A stretch of 5,970 nt of DNA from Solirubrobacterales bacterium (GTDB taxonomy: Bacteria; Actinomycetota; Thermoleophilia; Solirubrobacterales; Solirubrobacteraceae). Below are positions 1 to 5,970 of this stretch, in pieces; within the stretch, counting starts at the first letter, position 1, and each line of letters opens with the position of its first letter. The DNA lies in the NCBI GenBank assembly GCA_003157595.1, contig PMKB01000251.1, positions 1 through 5,970 on the forward strand, written 5' to 3'. A program made the position numbers and the translations under genes. The notes under the pieces are model-generated. The model made no database searches. It saw only the letters and a list, made by a program, of their open reading frames with translations, and had not been told where the DNA came from.

Positions 1-536
1 CCGTCGAGGCCGTCGGTCAGATTCACGCCGCTGGTCGTGCCGGCGACGACGAAGTAGATCAGGAGGGGGTAGAAGTCGCCCAGGTCGACCGTGTAGTCGA
101 CGACGCGCAGGCGCAGCTCGGGCTGGACGTGGGCCTTGCGCGCGATCAGCCACAGGCCGACCGAGATCGCGGCCAGCAGCACCAGCTTGGTGCGCGCACG
201 CAGCCCCAGCGAGCGGCGCTTGACGATCTTCATGTAGTCGTCGACGAAGCCGAGCAGGGCGCAGGCGATCGCCGCGCCGAAGACGCCGATTGCGTGCCAG
301 TCGTTCCAGTTGGAGAGGATCGCGAACGGCGCCGCGATCGCGATGAACATGATCACCCCGCCCACCGTCGGCGTGCCGGCCTTCCCGAGATGGCCCTGCG
401 GGCCGTCGTCGCGCACGTGCTGGCCGAACTCGCGCAGGCGCAGGAACTCGATGAACTTCGGCGAGAGGAAGATGCAGATCAAGAGCGCGGCTGTGCCGCC
501 GATCAGAACCTGCGCCATCAGCGCACCGTGTTGCAT
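1..536 (-). CDS. mraY: Phospho-N-acetylmuramoyl-pentapeptide-transferase MraY (5' part, truncated by window edge)
   Basis: MraY is an integral membrane enzyme that transfers phospho-MurNAc-pentapeptide from UDP to undecaprenyl phosphate, giving lipid I. I translated this strand by hand; 178 complete codons are visible and the C-terminal half lies outside the window. Visible family signatures are HLGKAGTPTVGG (residues 49-60), GFVDDYMK (96-103) with the paired aspartates D99/D100 that match the catalytic DD of the family, and NLTDGLD (172-178) at the edge. Hydrophobic segments lie near residues 8-24, 59-75, 82-98, 117-133 and 153-169, as expected for the first half of this polytopic enzyme. 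The ATG at 536 shares its A with the murF stop (TGATG), and a GGGG run lies just upstream. A second in-frame ATG at 518 is a possible but less likely start. It is the last gene seen in the operon. The third catalytic Asp of the family lies beyond the window and cannot be checked. Confidence 0.97.
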   Translation of the reverse strand, partial: MQHGALMAQVLIGGTAALLICIFLSPKFIEFLRLREFGQHVRDDGPQGHLGKAGTPTVGGVIMFIAIAAPFAILSNWNDWHAIGVFGAAIACALLGFVDDYMKIVKRRSLGLRARTKLVLLAAISVGLWLIARKAHVQPELRLRVVDYTVDLGDFYPLLIYFVVAGTTSGVNLTDGLD

Positions 537-1885
537 CAGCGCCCCGCCAGCGCTTGCGCGACGCGCTCGAGCGCGACGCCGCGCGAACCCTTGACCAGCA
601 CCGTGTCGCCGGGCGCCAGGCGCACGCGCAGCAGCGCTGCTGCACCCTGCGCATCGGGCGCGTGAACGTGCTCGCCGCCGCCGAAGCTATCGCCGGCCCA
701 GGCCGCGCGTTCGCCGACGGTGACCAGCAGCTCGACGCCCGCCGCCTGCGCCTGCTCGCCCAGCTCGCGGTGGTAGCGGCGCTCCTCGCGCGCTCCCAGC
801 TCGAGCATGTCGCCGAGCACCGCCACGCGCCGGCCGGCGGCGGTCCTGGCAAGCTCGTCCAGCGCGGCGCGCATCGACATCGGGTTGGCGTTGTAGCAGT
901 CGTTGATGACGACCACCTCGCCGGGCAGCGACAGCCGCTCCCCACGCAGACCGGAGAATTCGACGGCGAGCGCGCCGTCCTCGACGACGACGCCGAGCGC
1001 CCTGGCGGCGGCGAGCGCCGCACAGAGGTCGATCAACAGGTGCGCCGAGCGAAAGCCCGGCTCGAGCGTCACTCGCCGCTCGCCGAGCATGACGAGCACA
1101 CCGCCCTCACCCGCTTCGAGCACCGCGACCTCGCCGCCCTCGCCGAAGCGCACGACCTCGAGGTCCTCGCGCAGGAACGGCTCCAGCAGCGGCTCGCCGG
1201 CGGGCACGACGGCGCTCGCGCCGCTGTGCAGGCCGGCGATCAGCTCGCCCTTGGCCGCGGCGATCGACTCGAGAGACCCGAGCAGCTCGAGGTGGGCGGG
1301 TCCGACGTTGACGACGACGCCGACGTCGGGCTCGCAGATCGCGGCCAGCTCGGCGATCTGGCCGGCGCCGCGCATCGCCAGCTCGAGCACCAGCGCCTGC
1401 GTGCCGGCCGGCGCGCCGAGGATCGCCAGTGGCAGCCCGATCTCGGTGTTGTGGTTGAGCGGGCTCGCGACCGTCGAGAAGGCGGGCGCGAGCAGCACGG
1501 CAAGGATGTCCTTCGTCGAGGTCTTGCCGGTCGAGCCGGTGATGGCGACGACCCTCGCTCCCAGCTCGCGCCGCCACTCCCGTGCCAGCCGCCCGAGCGC
1601 CGCAAGCGGATCCGCGCAGGCCAGCAGCACACCGGCGCCCGGCTCGCGCATCCGCTCGAGGTGCTCGCTCGCCGCGAGCACGCCCCACGCTCCGGCGGCA
1701 AGCGCCTGCGCCGCGAAAAGCCCGCCGTCGGTGCGCTCGCCGGGCAGCGCGACGAACAGGTCCCCGGGCCCCGCCACCCTGGAGTCGACGATGACCCGTG
1801 CGGGACCGCCGCCGTCCTCGCCTGCGCCCCCCACCACCGCCGCCCCGGCGGACGCAGCGACGCGCTGTGGCGTCCAGCCCTTCAC
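536..1885 (-). CDS. murF: UDP-N-acetylmuramoyl-tripeptide--D-alanyl-D-alanine ligase MurF
   Basis: MurF is a cytoplasmic ATP-dependent Mur ligase that adds D-Ala-D-Ala to UDP-MurNAc-tripeptide, the last soluble precursor step before MraY. The protein has 449 residues, a normal length. The N-terminal substrate domain has VDSR (33-36) and GDLFVALPGE (41-50). The central ATPase domain has the P-loop GSTGKTST (117-124), LNHNTEIGLP (143-152), ELAMRGAGQI (168-177), GPAHLE (195-200), and K212 in AKGEL, the position of the carbamylated lysine in the family. The C-terminal domain has DCYNANPMSM (329-338), which is diagnostic for MurF rather than MurE, then VLGDMLELG (356-364) and VKGSRG (431-436). The start is GTG at 1885, overlapping the murE stop by 4 nt (GTGA) with only a weak AGG upstream, so translation is probably coupled. 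One mild oddity: where many homologues have an H-N pair before the conserved Asn-Ala-Ala helix, this protein reads AHLLIDLCAAL (281-291), keeping the His but lacking the Asn residues. Confidence 0.97.
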   Translation of the reverse strand: MKGWTPQRVAASAGAAVVGGAGEDGGGPARVIVDSRVAGPGDLFVALPGERTDGGLFAAQALAAGAWGVLAASEHLERMREPGAGVLLACADPLAALGRLAREWRRELGARVVAITGSTGKTSTKDILAVLLAPAFSTVASPLNHNTEIGLPLAILGAPAGTQALVLELAMRGAGQIAELAAICEPDVGVVVNVGPAHLELLGSLESIAAAKGELIAGLHSGASAVVPAGEPLLEPFLREDLEVVRFGEGGEVAVLEAGEGGVLVMLGERRVTLEPGFRSAHLLIDLCAALAAARALGVVVEDGALAVEFSGLRGERLSLPGEVVVINDCYNANPMSMRAALDELARTAAGRRVAVLGDMLELGAREERRYHRELGEQAQAAGVELLVTVGERAAWAGDSFGGGEHVHAPDAQGAAALLRVRLAPGDTVLVKGSRGVALERVAQALAGR

Positions 1886-3303
1886 GCGAGCGCCTGAAGC
1901 TCGCGCCGGGCCACCTGCGCGTCGTCGAAGGGCAGCCTGTGGCCGTCCGCGAACTCCTGTCCCTGCTCGTGCCCCTTGCCCGCGATCACCACCACATCAC
2001 CCGGCGCCGCCAGACAGATCGCCCGCGCGATCGCCGCCCGGCGGTCGACGATCGCCTCAACGGCGGCGCCGTCTGGCGCCACGCCCGCGAGGATCTCTGA
2101 GACGATCGCCTCCGGCTGCTCCGAGCGCGGGTTGTCGGAGGTCACGATCGTCAGTTCGGCCAGCTCGGAGGAGATCCGCCCCATCTGCGGCCGCTTGCCA
2201 CGGTCGCGGTCGCCGCCGCAGCCGAACACCGACAGCAGGCGCCGCTCGGTCAGCGAGCGCGCGGCGCGCAACACGTTCTCGAGCGAGTCGGGCGTGTGGG
2301 CGTAGTCGATCAGCACGGTGAACGGCTGACCCTCGTCGAGCGCCTGAAAGCGCCCCGGCGCCGGCGCGATGTCCGGCAGCGCGGCGGCGATCCGATCGAG
2401 CGAGACGCCCATCGAGTGCGCGGTCGCGAGTGCGCCGAGCACGTTGGCCACGTTGAAGCGCCCGGGCAGGCGGCTGCTGCACTCGAGCTCCCCCTCCGGT
2501 GTGCTCGCGACGAAGCGCGCGCCGGCGACGCCGAAGCTCGGCTCGCGCGCACCGTAGTCCGCGGGCGCCGAGAGCGCGAAGGTCACGGCATCGGGGTGCT
2601 CCGCCGCGAGCCGGCGGCCGTAGGGGTCGTCGACGTTGATCACGCGCAGCTTCGGATGGCTGGCGAACAGCCGCCGCTTGGCCGCGAAGTAGTCCTCCAT
2701 CGTGGCGTGGAAGTCGAGGTGATCCTGGGTCAGGTTGGTGAACAGCGCCGCCGCGAAGTGGGTGCCCTCGACGCGATGCTGGGCGAGCGCGTGCGAGGAG
2801 ACCTCCATCGCGCAGGCGCGATCGGCGCCGTCGAGCATCGCGCGGAAGCTCGCCTGCAGGTCGATCGCCTCCGGAGTGGTGTGGATGACCGGGCCCTCGC
2901 GTCCCCCGATCACCGACTTGACCGTCCCGAGCAGCGCGCACTGCTCGCCGCCGGCCGCCAGCAACCCGGCCAGCAGGAACACGCTGGTCGTCTTGCCGTT
3001 GGTCCCGGTCACGCCGACGACCCGCAGCGACGCGCTGGGATCGCCATAGAAGCGGATCGCTATCTCGGCCATCGCGGCGCGCGCCGAGGCGACCTCGATC
3101 TCGGGCACGCCGAGCGCCAGCGGGCGCTCGACGACGAGCGCGACGGCGCCGCGCGAAAGGGCGGCGGCGGCGTGCTCGTGGCCGTCGCTGCTGCGGCCGC
3201 TGACGCAGAAGAACAGCGCTCCCGGCGTCACCGACCGGCTGTCATAGGCGAGCGAGGTGATCTCGATCGGCGCCGCACCGGCGCTCAGCTGCGAGAGCAA
3301 CAT
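1882..3303 (-). CDS. murE: UDP-N-acetylmuramoyl-L-alanyl-D-glutamate--2,6-diaminopimelate ligase MurE
   Basis: MurE is a cytoplasmic Mur ligase that adds the third stem-peptide residue to UDP-MurNAc-L-Ala-D-Glu using ATP. From the ATG at 3303 it has 473 residues. Domain 1 has YDSR (20-23) and a PGALFFCVSG strand. The ATPase domain has the P-loop GTNGKTT (100-106), TTPEA (142-146), EVSSHAL (167-173), NLTQDHLDFH (190-199) and the candidate carbamylated lysine K209. The C-terminal domain has GRFNVAN (281-287), DYAHTPDSL (333-341), FGCGGDRDRGKRP (360-372), SDNPRSE (389-395) and AGKGHEQGQ (441-449). DNPR is the signature of ligases that use meso-diaminopimelate instead of L-lysine. I chose ATG 3303 because family members usually begin a few residues before a leucine-rich stretch like MLLSQLSAG. 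An in-frame GTG at 3345 would add 14 residues and leave only 19 nt after ftsI. Neither start has a convincing Shine-Dalgarno sequence. The stop overlaps the murF start by 4 nt. Confidence 0.97.
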   Translation of the reverse strand: MLLSQLSAGAAPIEITSLAYDSRSVTPGALFFCVSGRSSDGHEHAAAALSRGAVALVVERPLALGVPEIEVASARAAMAEIAIRFYGDPSASLRVVGVTGTNGKTTSVFLLAGLLAAGGEQCALLGTVKSVIGGREGPVIHTTPEAIDLQASFRAMLDGADRACAMEVSSHALAQHRVEGTHFAAALFTNLTQDHLDFHATMEDYFAAKRRLFASHPKLRVINVDDPYGRRLAAEHPDAVTFALSAPADYGAREPSFGVAGARFVASTPEGELECSSRLPGRFNVANVLGALATAHSMGVSLDRIAAALPDIAPAPGRFQALDEGQPFTVLIDYAHTPDSLENVLRAARSLTERRLLSVFGCGGDRDRGKRPQMGRISSELAELTIVTSDNPRSEQPEAIVSEILAGVAPDGAAVEAIVDRRAAIARAICLAAPGDVVVIAGKGHEQGQEFADGHRLPFDDAQVARRELQALA

Positions 3304-3364
3304 CCGGGCGGAGTCTATGACGCGAGAGTCGGGCACCCAGCGCACGGCCGGCGGTGCAGGAGAC

Positions 3365-5017
3365 TCAGCCGGGCGCGATCTTCAGGTACGGCAGAGCGAA
3401 GTTCATGATCTTCTGCCACGCCGGGGCGGCGACCTCGGTGCCATAGATCTCGCCGGTCTGCGGCGAGTCGACCATCACGATCGCCTCGATCTGCGGGTTC
3501 TGCGCCGGCGCGAACCCGACGAACGAGGCGTAGTAGTCGGTGTGCGAGTAGGTCCCGTTGACGACCTTGTTGGCGGTGCCGGTCTTGCCGGCCAGCTTGT
3601 ATCCGGGGATCTGGATCTCCGCCGCCGTGCCGCCGGCGCGGGTCACGCCCTCGAGCATGCCGCGCAGCTCCGCGGCGACCGTCGGAGTGAGGATCCGCTT
3701 CGCCGCGGGCAGGCGCACCGGCACGCCGCCGACGCTCGAGACGATGTGCGCCGGGCGCAGCAGGCCGCCGTTGGCGATCGCCGCGTAGGCCGCGGCCACC
3801 TGCAGCGGCGTGACGTCCACGCCCTGGCCGATCGGCATGTTGCCGATCGATGAGCCTGACCACAGCGGCACCGGCAGAACCTTCCCGGGCTCGTCGTTGG
3901 GCAGATCGACGCCGGTCGGGGAGCCGAAGCCGTAGCGGCGCATCCAGGAGTACATGGCGTTGTCGCCCAGCAGCTCACCGATCTTGATCGCGCCGACGTT
4001 GCTGGACTCCGCGAGGATCTGGCGCGTGGTCAGGATCTCGGTGGGATGGACCTCGGAGTCGGCGATGCAGTAGTTGGCAACCTGGATGCAGGGCGGGATC
4101 TTGAACGGCGTGTTCGGCGAGATCAGGCCCTCCGACAGCGCGCCGCCGATCGCCACGATCTTGAAGGTCGAGCCGGGCTCATAGTCCAGGCCGACCGCGT
4201 AGTTCTCCGCGACGCCGACCTTGCCGGCGTCGTTCGCGTTGACCCGCGGCCAGTTGGACATCGCGAGGATCGCGCCGGTCCGGGGGTCGAGCACGATCGC
4301 CGTCGCGTGCTGCGCCCTGAAGGCCTCGCCGGTCTGTGAGACGACCGAGTCGGTGTACTGCTGCAGCGCCGCGTTCAGCGTGAGCTTGACCGTCTTGCCG
4401 GCGACCGCCGTCGGGCCGCTGACCCCGATCGGCTGCCCCTGGCCGTCGGAGACCACGGTTTGGTGGCCGGGAATGCCCGTCAGCTGCCGGTTGTACTCGA
4501 GCTCGATGCCGGAGAGGCCGGTACCGTCGGTCCCCACGCCGCCCAGCACCTGGGCCGCGAGGTAGTCGTTGGGGTAGACGGTGCGCGGATCGGGGGTCAG
4601 CGCGATCCCGGCGATCCCGAGCTTCTTCACGCGCGCCGCGGTGGCTGCGGGCACCGCCAGCGCGAGTCGCGCCCAGTCGGGAGCAACCGGATTGGTGATG
4701 TCGGCTTCGAGCGTCGCGACGGGCACGTGCAGCAGCGGTGAGAGGGCGAGCGCGGCGGCCGCGGGATCGCGCACCAGCTTCGGCGTCGCCGTGATGTCGT
4801 CGGCGGCCTGGGTCACGGCGAGCAGGTCGCCGTTGCTGTCGACGATCGAGCCGCGCGGCGCCGGCGTCGTGACGCTCGTGACGTGCTCGAGGTTGGCCAC
4901 GCTCGAGAGCTGGCCCGAGTTCAGCGTCGCGAGCTGCAGCGCGCGTACCGCGGCGACCGCCAGGAGCAGCGCGAAGATGGCGAGCAGCCAGCCGATCCGG
5001 CGCTGACTGATCGCCAT
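3365..5017 (-). CDS. ftsI: Septal peptidoglycan transpeptidase FtsI (class B penicillin-binding protein, PBP2/PBP3 type)
   Basis: This is a monofunctional class B PBP. It is a membrane-anchored D,D-transpeptidase that cross-links septal peptidoglycan and is the usual target of beta-lactams. It has 550 residues: a short cytoplasmic head, one membrane anchor (about 8-28), a PBP dimerisation region (about 52-195) beginning with the RGSIVDSNGDLLA motif (55-67), and a transpeptidase domain (about 235-545). The active-site motifs are all present: STFK (283-286, nucleophile S283), SSN (338-340) and KTGTA (478-482). GQGVDVTPLQVAAAYAAIANGG also matches the family, given here as GQGVDVTPLQ at 398-407. 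There is no PASTA domain after the catalytic domain and no long cytoplasmic N-terminus like that of mycobacterial PbpB. ATG 5017 is supported by GAGAAGG ten nt upstream and by the position of the anchor. The gene sits 40 nt after the FtsL-like gene and upstream of murE. Identity as ftsI rather than another class B PBP rests on the dcw context. The two cysteines (C310, C317) are the only ones in the protein. Confidence 0.95.
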   Translation of the reverse strand: MAISQRRIGWLLAIFALLLAVAAVRALQLATLNSGQLSSVANLEHVTSVTTPAPRGSIVDSNGDLLAVTQAADDITATPKLVRDPAAAALALSPLLHVPVATLEADITNPVAPDWARLALAVPAATAARVKKLGIAGIALTPDPRTVYPNDYLAAQVLGGVGTDGTGLSGIELEYNRQLTGIPGHQTVVSDGQGQPIGVSGPTAVAGKTVKLTLNAALQQYTDSVVSQTGEAFRAQHATAIVLDPRTGAILAMSNWPRVNANDAGKVGVAENYAVGLDYEPGSTFKIVAIGGALSEGLISPNTPFKIPPCIQVANYCIADSEVHPTEILTTRQILAESSNVGAIKIGELLGDNAMYSWMRRYGFGSPTGVDLPNDEPGKVLPVPLWSGSSIGNMPIGQGVDVTPLQVAAAYAAIANGGLLRPAHIVSSVGGVPVRLPAAKRILTPTVAAELRGMLEGVTRAGGTAAEIQIPGYKLAGKTGTANKVVNGTYSHTDYYASFVGFAPAQNPQIEAIVMVDSPQTGEIYGTEVAAPAWQKIMNFALPYLKIAPG

Positions 5018-5020
5018 CGC

Positions 5021-5060
5021 TAGTGGGCCTTCTCGGGATGGCGAACGCGACGGCCCACTA
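5021..5060 (-). repeat. Perfect 9-bp inverted repeat spanning the ftsL stop and the ftsI ribosome binding site
   Basis: TAGTGGGCC at 5021-5029 and GGCCCACTA at 5052-5060 are exact reverse complements separated by 22 nt. In the mRNA the 5' arm begins with the UAG stop of the FtsL-like gene, and the 3' arm ends three nt before the ftsI AUG and contains the GG of its Shine-Dalgarno sequence. Extra pairs inside the loop (5031-5050, 5032-5049, 5034-5047, 5035-5046) could lengthen the stem with two mismatches. No U-run follows, so it is not an intrinsic terminator. A role in translational coupling is inference. Confidence 0.6.
5028..5034 (-). promoter_or_regulatory. Ribosome binding site of ftsI
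   Basis: On the minus strand this reads GAGAAGG, ending ten nt before the ATG at 5017. It is the clearest Shine-Dalgarno sequence in the window and decides the ftsI start. Its last two bases (GG, 5028-5029) are also part of one arm of the inverted repeat described separately, so access to the site may depend on RNA folding. Confidence 0.75.
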
Positions 5061-5970
5061 CGGCCCCGGCGTCGTGCCGCCGGCCGCCGTCGTCACCGGT
5101 GCCGTCGCGGCGCCGCCGGTCGTCGAGGCGGGGGTGCCGGACACGGGTGTCGTCGTGGTGCCGACGGGCGTCGTCGTGGCCGTGATGCCCGTGGCGGTCG
5201 TCGCCGGCGTCGTGGCGGTCGTGGTGCCGGCGCCCGCCGCGGCCGTGCCGGTGGCGGCGAGCGAAGTCGTGCCGGCGGGGGTCGTGGCGGTGACCGTGGT
5301 CGTCGCACCCGTGGTTGGCGCACCCGGCGTCGCCGTCGTGGCGGTCGTCGTTGACGGCGTGCCAGTCGCCGGCGGCGTCGTGGCGGGCGTACCGGCGGGC
5401 GTGCCCGCCGGTGTCGGCGGCGGCTTCGACGCCGTGGTGGCCAGGAAGTGGGCGTCGGACGCCGCAGCGGCGAGCGCGACGCTCGATGGTGCCGTCATCT
5501 CGTGCACCGCTCGCGCCGCGTCGCCCGTGTTGACCGCGAGGTAGCTCACCGCGCCGGGCGCCGGGTAGACCATGCCGAGGTCATGTGCCGTGGCGCTCAG
5601 CCGGTGACTCGCCTCCAACACTGCGTTCTCGGTCCGCGTGGTCTCGTTCTGCGCCGTCAGCGCGTTCACGGCGGTGGTCTCGCTGCCGATCTGCGCGCCG
5701 AGCCGCAGGAGCGCCACCTGCATCGCGACGATCCCGAGCAGCGCGGTCGCGACGATTGCGATCCAGGCGCGACCGCGCACCAGGCGCTCGAGCCACGGAT
5801 GGTCGATCAGCGCCACGACCAGGCTCGGGCTGGCCGCCGGCCGCGCCGCAACTGCACGCGGATGGCGGCTCGGACCCGAGACGCGGCGTGGCGCGGGCGG
5901 CAGGCGAAGCGGAGCCGCCTCGGCGTGACGCGCGCGCGCGGCGGGCGCCGCGCCAGCAGCCGCGGGCGGG
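5058..5970 (-). CDS. FtsL/DivIC-like septal membrane protein with long Thr/Ala/Pro-rich tail (5' end outside window)
   Basis: This is a small single-pass protein in the ftsL position of the dcw cluster. FtsL-type proteins bind FtsB/DivIC-like and FtsQ-like partners and activate FtsWI at the septum. Numbering from the GTG at 5816 gives 252 residues: a basic head (RLVRGRAW, 11-18), one membrane segment (about 18-38), a polar, probably helical stretch (about 39-75), and AHDLGMVYPAPGAVSYLAV (77-95), which resembles the usual end of FtsL/DivIC domains. A tail from about residue 131 to 252 is roughly 40% Thr with Ala, Pro and Gly, and has no charged or aromatic residue after K131. The frame has no stop from 5816 up to 5970 and adds 51 more residues, rich in Pro, Ala and Arg (including PRRVSGPSR), with G/C-biased third positions. 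No other ATG, GTG or TTG occurs there, and GTG 5816 has no ribosome binding site, so the real start is probably beyond the window. FtsL function is inferred from position and architecture; sequence similarity in this family is weak. Confidence 0.75.
   Translation of the reverse strand, partial: PPAAAGAAPAARARHAEAAPLRLPPAPRRVSGPSRHPRAVAARPAASPSLVVALIDHPWLERLVRGRAWIAIVATALLGIVAMQVALLRLGAQIGSETTAVNALTAQNETTRTENAVLEASHRLSATAHDLGMVYPAPGAVSYLAVNTGDAARAVHEMTAPSSVALAAAASDAHFLATTASKPPPTPAGTPAGTPATTPPATGTPSTTTATTATPGAPTTGATTTVTATTPAGTTSLAATGTAAAGAGTTTATTPATTATGITATTTPVGTTTTPVSGTPASTTGGAATAPVTTAAGGTTPGP
5061..5426 (-). repeat. Low-complexity DNA encoding the Thr/Ala/Pro tail of the FtsL-like protein
   Basis: This 366-nt stretch codes for 122 residues dominated by Thr, Ala, Pro and Gly. 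It contains short degenerate repeats. On the plus strand, ACGGGTGTCGTCGTGG (5143-5158) and ACGGGCGTCGTCGTGG (5164-5179) differ at one base and are 21 nt apart, giving a seven-residue unit (TTTPVGT, then TTTPVSG in the other order). Three TPAG/TPA units also occur near residues 135-145. Synonymous codons are mixed between copies, so the repeats are old or under selection at the protein level. They are not a fresh tandem expansion. This layout is prone to slippage. Confidence 0.7.

Noticed and set aside
554..1897. 447-residue plus-strand reading frame opposite murF
   Set aside because: It is an antisense shadow of murF caused by high G+C content. Its protein is Arg/Ala/His-rich without any domain motif, while the minus frame has a complete set of MurF motifs.
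903..2321. 472-residue plus-strand frame covering parts of murF and murE
   Set aside because: It crosses the junction of two real genes on the other strand, and its Ser/Arg/Pro-rich sequence has no motifs, which is typical of out-of-frame translation in GC-rich DNA.
2296..3408. 370-residue plus-strand reading frame opposite murE
   Set aside because: It is antisense to a fully motif-supported MurE, has Arg/Gly/Ala-rich composition, and shows no recognisable domain.
5021..5060. Intrinsic terminator between the FtsL-like gene and ftsI
   Set aside because: The stem is real, but no run of T follows on the transcribed strand, the loop is long, and the ftsI start codon comes 3 nt later. An operon-internal translational role is more plausible.
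5023..5544. 173-residue plus-strand frame rich in Val, Ala and Pro, resembling a repetitive surface protein
   Set aside because: It is the complement of the Thr-rich FtsL tail (ACG/ACC codons read as GTC/GTG). It starts in the intergenic region, has no ribosome binding site of note and runs against every other gene.
5929..5940. (CG)6 tract as a Z-DNA or regulatory element
   Set aside because: It lies inside the open FtsL frame, coding for Ala/Arg, and such alternation is expected in DNA of this composition.
1..5970. CRISPR array, tRNA, insertion sequence, phage or defence genes
   Set aside because: I found no spaced identical repeats, no cloverleaf-like segment, no transposase or terminal inverted repeats, and nearly every base belongs to a housekeeping dcw gene.

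Overview
This window is a stretch of the division and cell wall (dcw) cluster. All five genes lie on the minus strand, so transcription runs from the high coordinates to the low ones. In transcription order they are: an FtsL/DivIC-like septal membrane protein (5970 to 5058, 5' end outside the window), ftsI (class B transpeptidase, 5017 to 3365), murE (3303 or 3345 to 1882), murF (1885 to 536) and mraY (536 to 1, 3' end outside the window). This is the classical dcw gene order. The large plus-strand reading frames are antisense shadows of these genes.

The DNA is very G+C rich, with strong G/C bias at third codon positions and some GTG starts. MurE carries the DNPR motif of meso-diaminopimelate-adding ligases. 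Together with the Pro/Ala/Arg-rich head of the FtsL-like protein, this suggests a high-GC actinobacterium, perhaps of the Thermoleophilia/Solirubrobacterales type. That placement is inference from general resemblance and was not tested by a search.

The genes form one assembly line. MurE adds the third amino acid to UDP-MurNAc-dipeptide and MurF adds D-Ala-D-Ala. MraY transfers the resulting phospho-MurNAc-pentapeptide to undecaprenyl phosphate in the membrane. FtsI cross-links the finished peptidoglycan at the septum, where FtsL-type proteins hold and activate it. Spacing is tight: murE and murF overlap by 4 nt (GTGA), murF and mraY by 1 nt (TGATG), and ftsL and ftsI are 40 nt apart. I see no promoter or terminator in the window, so it looks like the interior of one polycistronic unit.

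Most of the window is ordinary core biology and I found no undescribed defence or mobile system. Four points merit a second look. (1) The FtsL-like protein has a tail of about 121 residues that is about 40% Thr and has no charged or aromatic residues. (2) A perfect 9-bp inverted repeat has the ftsL stop codon in one arm and part of the ftsI ribosome binding site in the other. (3) FtsI has exactly two cysteines, seven positions apart, in its extracytoplasmic domain. (4) The FtsL-like frame stays open to the window edge, so its true start is probably outside.
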